From Streptococcus mitis (lineage in GTDB: Bacteria; Bacillota; Bacilli; Lactobacillales; Streptococcaceae): a DNA stretch of 8,806 nt. Location: the NCBI GenBank assembly GCA_018364455.1, contig JAGZLW010000060.1:1-8806 (forward strand), written 5' to 3'. A program made the position numbers and the translations under genes. Positions within the stretch are counted from its first letter, which is position 1. Every line of letters begins with the position of its first letter. The notes beneath the pieces were generated by a model. It saw only the letters and a list, made by a program, of their open reading frames with translations. It was not told the DNA's origin and searched no databases. This document shows positions 1-6,000 of this stretch, one piece after another.

Positions 1-1
1 G

Positions 2-784
2 ACTGTCACAGTAGGGGACGATGGAACCGCAACGGTTACAGATCCAAGCACTAAGATCAGTCACCCAATCGCAGGAAAAGACCTAGTTATCGAAGACTTT
101 GGTGTAAACGGTATTCCAGAAGTAACTCCAATTCAACCAGAGTACACAGGTCCAATCTCGTCAAACGGAGTGGATGGAAACGGGAACTTAATAGATCCGC
201 CAACAGTTGAATTACCAGAATTCAATGGTGGAGTAAATGGAGAACTTCCAGATCCAGTAGAATTACCTAAAGTTAAGTTAATCATCACTAAATGGATTGA
301 TGAACAAGGTAATGAATTGAAACCAGCAGATGCGAAAGCTCCAGCAGTATTAGGTGAAGCGAATGAAGCATTAGAAGCAGGTAAAATTGCAGGTTATGTA
401 TTTGTAAGAACAGATGTTAATGAAGAAGGTGATGTTGTAACTCATGTCTTCAGAAAAGTTACTCCAACTAAACCAGAAGGTAATGGGGAACAACAAGGTG
501 GAGATAACACACCACAACCAACACCTGAAGTACCAACTGATAACACAGAACGTAAACCTGAAACAGAAAAACCTACTGTGCCAGATACCAAACAGGCTGA
601 ACAATCAACTCAAACAGTTGATGCTCAGGTAGCTCCTTCTCAAAATCAAGCAGTATTGCCAAATACTGGTACGAAAGCAGATCGTGCTACAGGTGCATTA
701 GGAGCTCTCTCTCTTCTTGGAGCATTTGGTTTGCTATTTGCTAAAAAGAAGAAAGACGATGAAGAAGAAACACGAAACAATTAA
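2..784 (+). CDS. C-terminal part of an LPXTG cell-wall-anchored surface protein (5' end outside window)
   Basis: The frame is open from the first complete codon at position 2 to a TAA at 782-784, giving 260 residues. The GTG at 170 is only an internal valine codon: coding continues upstream of it without a stop and no ribosome binding site precedes it. Residues 1-89 are beta-rich and Pro/Gly-rich. Residues about 90-153 (starting KVKLIITKWIDEQGNEL, ending DVVTHVFRKV) form a compact MucBP-like domain of a kind common near the anchor of streptococcal surface proteins. Residues 154-218 are a Pro/Thr/Gln/Glu-rich wall-spanning linker. The sorting signal is LPNTG at residues 219-223 (656-670), then a hydrophobic segment (GALGALSLLGAFGLLFA) and a charged KKKKDDEEE tail. 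Family knowledge: sortase A cleaves between T and G and links the protein to peptidoglycan. The ligand cannot be told from this tail. It is not the end of the large gene at 2862, although both probably serve adhesion. Confidence 0.93.
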   Translation, partial: TVTVGDDGTATVTDPSTKISHPIAGKDLVIEDFGVNGIPEVTPIQPEYTGPISSNGVDGNGNLIDPPTVELPEFNGGVNGELPDPVELPKVKLIITKWIDEQGNELKPADAKAPAVLGEANEALEAGKIAGYVFVRTDVNEEGDVVTHVFRKVTPTKPEGNGEQQGGDNTPQPTPEVPTDNTERKPETEKPTVPDTKQAEQSTQTVDAQVAPSQNQAVLPNTGTKADRATGALGALSLLGAFGLLFAKKKKDDEEETRNN

Positions 785-838
785 GATGAGTCATTAAATT
801 GAACTGAAAATGGGTTGTGTTAATTCTTAGAGGAAGTA

Positions 839-884
839 ACGGATAGAAAGAAGTTTAAAAGCTACTTTCTATCCGTCTTTCTTT
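839..884 (+). terminator. Rho-independent terminator after the LPXTG gene
   Basis: A perfect 12-bp stem pairs ACGGATAGAAAG (839-850) with CTTTCTATCCGT (865-876). Inside it, 852-855 and 860-863 can pair further across one mismatch, leaving a four-base loop. A T-rich tract (TCTTTCTTT, 876-884) follows. It lies 55 bases after the stop codon and 50 bases before the next gene, so it should separate the surface-protein transcript from the islet downstream. Confidence 0.85.
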
Positions 885-933
885 AGAATAAATGTAAACG
901 TTTTAAAAAGAAGCGTAAAGGAGAAGGTTTGAT

Positions 934-1215
934 ATGGTTAAATATAGATTAAAAGATATTTTGAGTGAAATAAACGGAACAAATTGGTATTGGATTTATA
1001 GGCTTGAACATGATACTAGGAGGACTGCAGGACGTGTTAATGTGAGATATTACAATGGTGTCTTATTGATAAGATGGGATGAAGAAAGCCTTAGAGTGCG
1101 ATTTGGAGACAATCCTCCATTAAGTTTTAGTGATAGAATAGTTGTGGATTTCGAAAATGATACGATTATTATCATAGATAGCGGTTGGAAAATTGATTTA
1201 GATACAAGATCATAG
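934..1215 (+). CDS. Small hypothetical protein, 93 residues
   Basis: I do not recognise this protein. The ATG at 934 is preceded by AAAGGAG (917-923), 10 bases upstream, which supports the start; the stop is TAG at 1213-1215. The predicted product is soluble, with no signal peptide or membrane segment. It begins with a short basic, probably helical stretch (MVKYRLKDILSEI) and continues as alternating hydrophobic/charged strands (VNVRYYNGVLLIRWD, SDRIVVDFENDTIIIID), suggesting a small beta-rich fold. Base composition is AT-rich, like the next gene. It lies after a terminator and 72 bases before an HNH nuclease-like gene in the same direction, so the two may be co-transcribed. An immunity or accessory role for the nuclease is possible but is only inference from adjacency. 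I see no convincing promoter in 785-933; TAGAAT at 884-889 lacks a partner -35 box. Confidence 0.7.
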   Translation: MVKYRLKDILSEINGTNWYWIYRLEHDTRRTAGRVNVRYYNGVLLIRWDEESLRVRFGDNPPLSFSDRIVVDFENDTIIIIDSGWKIDLDTRS

Positions 1216-1287
1216 GATTTATTAGTTAACATTTCCGAGCTGATACACTAAAAGTAAAAGAGAATTTGAAAAGGAGACACTGTAAGT

Positions 1288-1935
1288 ATGAAAAATAATT
1301 ATGATGATTATTTAAACTTAATGTTTGATAAATACATAATTGCAGATTTAAAAGGAAAAAATCAAGAAGAGAATCCTAGTTTGGAAAATGTTGATGAATT
1401 AGCTGATTATCTTATAAATTATGTGAGAAGGCATTATACTATCTATGAATACTATGTTTCTCCAAATATCTCCAATTTTTATAGTAAGCATAGAAAGTTT
1501 ACAAGATTCATTCTTATATGTCTTTCTTTATTTGATTCTGAAAGTGATATCAATAGTCTTTTAAAAAAATATAAATTTAATGAAGATTCGATATGGGAAA
1601 TCGAACATATTATTCCTCAAAATCAGTACTTCAATAAATTTAATAAAAAAAATTCTAAGCTGAAAAATAGAATCGGTAATCTGACTTTGTTAACCAAAAA
1701 AACAAATCAAGAGATTAGTAATGGATCATTTGCTAAAAAGAAGGAAAGTTTAACTTGTGAGGAAAAATATTTAAAAATTAATGATATCTTTAAAATAGAT
1801 AAGGTGCATATTTCAAAAAAAGATATATGTGAGCGAGAGAAGGAAATAAATAAATCTATATATGATATCTTTATAAAAGATAGAGGAAAATTATTGCAAG
1901 ATAAATTACATGAATTTATAGATGCCCAAGGATAG
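1288..1935 (+). CDS. HNH nuclease-like protein with DUF1524/GmrSD C-terminal signature
   Basis: The product has 215 residues; the ATG at 1288 has AAGGAG at 1271-1276, 11 bases upstream. Residues 1-100 look helical and contain a Tyr-rich stretch (NYVRRHYTIYEYYVSPN) and a hydrophobic helix (RKFTRFILICLSLF). Residues 104-151 carry the diagnostic motifs: EIEHIIPQN (Glu106, His107, Pro110, Gln111), then NRIGNLTLLT (Gly130, Asn131), then Asn140, SNGSF (144-148) and KKK. This EHI-PQ...GNLTLL...N...SN..F..K pattern is typical of DUF1524, the HNH domain of GmrD and related modified-DNA restriction enzymes. The nuclease core looks intact, with the His of the metal-binding motif present. There is no DUF262 (GmrS-type NTPase) region, so this is either a stand-alone HNH protein or the surviving C-terminal part of a larger enzyme. 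The rest is Lys/Ile-rich and helical. It is visibly more AT-rich than the flanking surface-protein genes, which suggests horizontal acquisition. Target and activity are unknown. Confidence 0.82.
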   Translation: MKNNYDDYLNLMFDKYIIADLKGKNQEENPSLENVDELADYLINYVRRHYTIYEYYVSPNISNFYSKHRKFTRFILICLSLFDSESDINSLLKKYKFNEDSIWEIEHIIPQNQYFNKFNKKNSKLKNRIGNLTLLTKKTNQEISNGSFAKKKESLTCEEKYLKINDIFKIDKVHISKKDICEREKEINKSIYDIFIKDRGKLLQDKLHEFIDAQG

Positions 1936-2304
1936 AATCGGTGTTAATTGGCATTCAATTGCTTATAGATTTTAACTTTAACTTTTCTCATCTTTTATAA
2001 AATCCATATCTTTCATACAATTTGGTGAGGGTTTACCTTTGCAGATTGTATAGAGTCAATGAAGATGCTGGGGAAAAAGTCTTGGAAATCAGAAGAACGC
2101 ATAGTATCAGGTGTTGAATAACCTTGATATTATGCGTTTTATTGTTGGAAGATTTACTTCATTTTCTCCTGAAATTGAGTTTTTTGCCTAATATACTATT
2201 TGCTATAAAATAAGTGCAATCAAGTCATAACAAGGAATCTATCAGAATTTCCAAACTACCGGTAAATTAGATAAAAATAATTATCGGAGGAAAGGTATTA
2301 TACT
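1936..2304. other. Intergenic stretch without an intact gene
   Basis: I see no open reading frame with a start and ribosome binding site here on either strand. The only clear structure is the hairpin at 2097-2140, annotated separately. Stop codons are frequent in all frames. GGAGG at 2286-2290 belongs to the decayed IS66 frame that follows, so 2141-2304 may hold the last worn remains of the element's upstream part, but I cannot recognise an Orf1 sequence in it. Confidence 0.5.
2097..2140 (+). terminator. Long hairpin with T-run, probable terminator of the islet
   Basis: ACGCATAGTATCAGG (2097-2111) pairs with CCTTGATATTATGCGT (2122-2137) in a stem of about 15 bp with two to three G-T pairs. 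It extends by GTT/AAC (2113-2115 with 2120-2122) around a GAAT loop across a bulged T. TTTT follows (2137-2140). It lies about 160 bases after the HNH gene and may end that transcript. A T-run is present only on the + side, so the + orientation is favoured. It could instead be debris of the mobile element decaying nearby. Confidence 0.6.
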
Positions 2305-2469
2305 ATGATGATTCAACTAAGCGATTTAGGTCAAGTTTACCTTGTTTGTGGCGAGACATATAGGTGGCAGAGAATAGACTCCTTAGTCTATTTAGTTAAA
2401 AGCTAATTGGAATTAGATCTCTTTTCAGGGCAGGGCTTGCTCTTTTGTGGTGGACGCATACGTTTTACC
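2305..2469 (+). pseudogene. tnpB: Decayed IS66-family Orf2 (TnpB) remnant
   Basis: From the ATG at 2305, with GGAGG at 2286-2290, the translation begins MMIQLSDLGQVYLVCGET and continues through IDSLVYLVKS. It then meets an in-frame TAA at 2404-2406 and resumes in the same frame as LELDLFSGQGLLFCGGR before a second stop at 2470-2472. I recognise this as the N-terminal half of the IS66 accessory protein Orf2/TnpB. Family members usually have about 110-120 residues and read LGQVYLVCG-TDMRQGIDSLAYLVK, followed by LFSGQ-FLFCGGRKDRFK. Here the TDMRQG segment has degenerated, a nonsense codon interrupts the frame, a small deletion falls within the GGRKDRF region, and the second half is missing. No TnpC transposase is present. 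TnpB is needed for transposition of IS66 elements but is not the catalytic subunit. The remnant is certainly non-functional and marks an old insertion beside the surface-protein gene. Confidence 0.78.
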
Positions 2470-2666
2470 TGATATTTACTCGATATTCTCGAGAAAAATT
2501 CCAGGAGCTACAATGAATATAAATCAACTGATGTGATAGGAGATGATGGATTTATTTTATAGGTAGGGGAGGAATCGCTTTTTTTGTTCTTGATTCACTA
2601 ATATAATAACATATTATGCATATTAAAAATTTTTAATTTTATTTGATGAGATAAACGGGTTTATAG
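2470..2666. other. AT-rich stretch upstream of the large gene's promoter
   Basis: No gene is supported here: the small ATG-started frames close within about ten codons. The first part may be further IS66 debris without recognisable coding content. The end (about 2620-2645) is a run of A and T tracts just upstream of the -35 box at 2667 and could act as an UP element, which is an inference from composition only. Confidence 0.4.
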
Positions 2667-2695
2667 TTGTTTAATTATGTCGAAAATGGTATAAT
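2667..2695 (+). promoter_or_regulatory. Promoter of the large YSIRK surface-protein gene
   Basis: The -35 box TTGTTT (2667-2672) is followed by a 17-base spacer and a perfect -10 box TATAAT (2690-2695). A TGG just before the -10 (2688-2690 region) resembles an extended -10. Transcription would start near 2701-2703, that is, inside the first unit of the 9-bp tandem repeat. The leader to the ATG at 2862 would be about 160 bases. No other promoter of comparable quality lies between the IS66 remnant and the gene. Confidence 0.75.
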
Positions 2696-2697
2696 TG

Positions 2698-2751
2698 AGC
2701 TGTGATAGCTGTGATAGCTGTGATAGCTGTGATAGCTGTGATAGCTGTGAT
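2698..2751 (+). repeat. Six perfect tandem copies of a 9-bp unit at the transcription start
   Basis: The unit AGCTGTGAT occurs six times without a mismatch (2698, 2707, 2716, 2725, 2734, 2743), then the sequence changes to GTTATTTGC. It starts two bases after the -10 box, so copy-number change would alter the start of the mRNA and the leader length but not the promoter spacing. The perfect identity suggests recent expansion by slipped-strand mispairing. The unit is too short, and lacks spacers, for a CRISPR array. Confidence 0.95.
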
Positions 2752-2764
2752 GTTATTTGCTAAT

Positions 2765-2833
2765 AGCAATCATCATAGTGATTTTTATAGCTTAACTCTT
2801 TTTAAGGAGTTGAAGTTATAAAGATTGCTTTTT
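2765..2833 (+). promoter_or_regulatory. Folded leader RNA with terminator-like closing stem and U-run
   Basis: The leader can form a three-way-junction-like fold. P1 pairs AGCAATC (2765-2771) with GATTGCT (2823-2829). P2 is a small hairpin ATCA/TGAT (2772-2775 with 2779-2782). P3 pairs 2786-2800 with 2805-2820, roughly 14 bp with a G-T pair and one bulged G at 2812. Five T residues (2829-2833) follow P1 directly. A stem closed against a U-run between a promoter and its gene suggests an intrinsic attenuator or a leader terminator that lets only part of the transcripts through. It matches no riboswitch class I know. The fold was paired by eye, not computed. Confidence 0.5.
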
Positions 2834-2861
2834 CTATATTATATTGCCCTTAGGAGGACAA

Positions 2862-3005
2862 ATGGAACACAAATCGAATTCATATAAAGTAAAGCGACAG
2901 CAACGTGAAAAAGTCTTGCGCTTTTCTATTCGTAAATACAGTTTCGGTGCGGCTTCAGTTGCTGTAGCAGCGCTGATGTTTTTGGGTGCACGCGTTGCGA
3001 GTGCG
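2862..3005 (+). other. YSIRK/GS-type signal peptide
   Basis: The first 48 residues are a long basic N-region (KVKRQQREKVLR), then FSIRKYSFGAASVAV, matching the YSIRK-G/S consensus, then a hydrophobic core (VAVAALMFLGA) and a likely signal peptidase I site after ARVASA (residue 48). In streptococci and staphylococci this signal class directs secretion at the division septum, so the protein should be displayed from the cross-wall. Confidence 0.92.
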
Positions 3006-6000
3006 GATAGTGTAAGCGAAAATACTGCACCATCTGCTGCGGGTGTAGTAAGTCCTAAAGATGAGGCTAAGTCGCCTCAAAGTATTGCGGAATCTACTGG
3101 AAACAAAGTAGATGAAGTAAATAAATCCTTGGAAACTCAAGCGCCTACAGTTGATAAAACTAAGTTGAGAAAAGTAGTTGAAGAACTAAATTCTCTTCTT
3201 TCAACTAAATTAAACCTTAACGACTCAGTAGTCTCACCTATTAAAGATAGACTTCAAAAAGGAAAAGAAGCCCTAGAAAATTCTGACCTAGCTCAAAAGG
3301 ATATTGATGAGCTTGTAGAACTCTTGTCTAAAGATGTGACAGTGGTATCAGCTGCTGCTAAGGAATCAACTGAAGTTCAAGTAGATAAAACTGAGAAGCA
3401 GGCTGAAAAACCAGCGAGCCAACCTTCTTCTGAAGTAAGAACAAGCGAAGAGAATCAAACTGTATCAGCTAAAAAAGATGCTTTGAAAGTATCTGTAGAT
3501 CAATTGCAGGCAGCTGTCTTGGAATTACCTGAGCACGAGACAAGCAAAGAAGTTCTTGAAAAAGCCAATGAACTATTGGGACTGGCGCAAGAAGTTCTTG
3601 AAAACACAACAGTTTCTCTGAACGATGTTGAAGAAATGAACAAACTTGTGAAGAGAATGTTTATTTCTGTTAAAAATGCTACAACACGTTTGAGTTCAGG
3701 AGCTCGTGACTCACGTAATGGTCAGAGAATGGGTCAAGGTTCTGATTTAAGATCCGCACCAATTGATAAGACGACTAAACGTGGGAGTCTTGGGATTGTT
3801 GTAGCGGACTCTGGATTTATCACAGGATATGCAACGCCATCTTCAACAATTGAAATTAAGAGAAATGGTCAAAAGATACTTACGTCTAAACTTGATGATA
3901 CTGGTTCTTTCAAATTAAACGCACCAGGTATTAAAGTGGGAGATAAAGTTGAATTAGTAGTCAATGGTCAAAGTGTTTATAATACTACAGTAAGTCAAGT
4001 AGACACAGTGGCGTTCAATGATAGTTTAGCTGGTATTGCTCAGGTTGATGGATATACAGCGTCAGAAGCTGATGTTGAAATATCAATTGGTGGGAAAAAA
4101 TACACGACTAAATCTCAATCAAACGGATATTTTACAGTTAATGTAGACCCTAAGTTGATGGTGAAAGGTGCTACTATTACAGCCGTAGTCAAAAAGAACG
4201 GAAAAGTAGTAGGCTCTGGAACAAGTAACGTTCGTGAAACAAGAAAAACAGACTTTGGTGTTGGTTGGAATAAAAACCCAATGCTTAACTATTCAGAGCG
4301 TGATGTATATTCACCAGATACCAAGCAATATGCCTTCGTAAGTGTAGGGACTGCTGATAAAGCCTATGACAATATTCGTGTGTATCGTGAAGAGCGTATC
4401 GAAAAAGATGGAAATAAATATTATTACTGGATCTTAGATTCAGGTCCAGCGGAAAATGCTCTTGCGGGTTCTTCTAAGAAAATATCACTTGCTATTCCGC
4501 GTACTGTAGGAGATCCGTATGACTTCACTTATACAAAATATAAAGATGGAAGTCAAATATCTCATCAAGAGTATGCAAGTGCATCAAAATGGGAGTATGA
4601 AAACACGTTTTCTCGAGCTTATGTTAAAAATGGTGAACGCCGTTCAGGGTCAACTTATGGTGAAAATATAGGTTCTTGGATGGACTATGCTCATCCTGAT
4701 AATAGTTGGAGAAAAAATATTTATCGTGATTCTAGAAAAGATGGTACCGATCGTAATCCAGATGCAGCTTCACGTGTGAAAGATATGTACGGTATTACAA
4801 CAGGTGGTTTAATTTATAACCTTGCTAGAGGGGTAATCGAAGATAAACTGAACGTCGTTGCTGGTCAACGTACAATTATTACTTTCAAAACAAAAATTCT
4901 TGAAGGTGATGAGTTAGATCAAAGCATTATGTCGGATTGGGGTAATAAAAATAAAAATAATCCGATGCTTGCGGATATTAAAAAACGTTTAGCGAATGAT
5001 CCGTATCTTGCCTATGGCGGATACTCAACAGATGGGCTAATTCGATATAGAAACGGTCAAAACGCCATTATCGGTACCTTACCACTAAAACCTGAAGAAG
5101 CCGCTAAATACGACTTAAAACCAAAAGCTAAACCGCAAAGTACTAAAGTAGGGGTCATTCCAGACGCTTACAACAGTATTGCGAATCCAAATGAATTACC
5201 TGCAGGTACAACATATCGTTGGTTTAAAGATCCAGATGTATCAAGACCTACAGCACCAAATGCACCTGTGTATGGTAAAGTGGAAGTCACTATTCCTGAA
5301 CGTGGAAAATTTATTGTTGATGCACCAGTGCATGTTGTAGATGACAAAGCTCAAACACCAGTAGCAACAGCTAAGGATAATGGGGATGTAACTGCAAAAC
5401 CACAAGATTCTAAAAAAGTAGACAAAATCAAAGTAAGCTTTACAGGTGAAGATAACAAGCAAAAAACAGCTGAAGGAACTAAAGGAACAAACGGTAAATG
5501 GACTGTAAATAATCCAGATGTTCGAATTGATCCAAATACAGGTGAAATCACAATTCCAGCTAATAAAGTTAAAGATTTAACAGAAGTAACTGCAGTTACG
5601 AAGAATGGAAATGGTGCGGATTCAGATCCAGCTAAAGCAACTGCGAAAGATGTCCAAAAACCACAAGCTACTTTAAATGGCATTACGCTAACAGAGACAG
5701 CCAATACACCAATCTTTACAGTCTATCGTGGTGCTGACTTTAACCCTGAACTTAAGGTATGGGATAACTCAGGGAAAATCTCAAAAGTAACAGTTGGAAA
5801 TCTTCCTGGCGGAGTAAGTGCTTCTAACTTTACAGCCCAAACTGGTAAAGATGGAAGTTCAGAAGATAAGAAGTATAAAACTCGTTTATCTTCAGGTAGA
5901 GTATTAGATACTCAGACATTAGGAGAACATACTGCTACTCTTCACGTAGAAGGAAGCAGTGCTACTGACAGCCGTGACTTGAAATTCAAGTACCGTGTTG

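Noticed and set aside
371..632. Overlapping frames on both strands inside the LPXTG gene tail (371-604 minus, 444-632 plus)
   Set aside because: They overlap a gene with a clear sorting signal and have no start signals or plausible protein sequence.
170..784. GTG at 170 as the start of the LPXTG gene
   Set aside because: The frame is open upstream to the window edge with coherent surface-protein sequence, and no ribosome binding site precedes 170.
1050..1232. Minus-strand 60-codon frame over the 93-residue gene
   Set aside because: No ribosome binding site was seen, and the + strand frame has AAAGGAG at proper spacing.
2698..2751. CRISPR array
   Set aside because: Units are 9 bp and directly contiguous, without spacers, and no cas genes are present.
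2810..2840. Second promoter (TTGAAG with TATATT) just before the large gene
   Set aside because: The spacing is 19 bases, and transcription would start almost on the ribosome binding site; the promoter at 2667-2695 is far better.
1936..2861. BOX or RUP small dispersed repeats of pneumococci
   Set aside because: I looked for the characteristic BOX boxA/boxC sequences and RUP ends and did not find them.
5351..5704. Minus-strand open frames over the repeat modules (also near 5241-5462, 6191-6445, 6675-6866 and 7490-7717)
   Set aside because: All are shadows of the + strand repeats; similar frames recur wherever the same module recurs.
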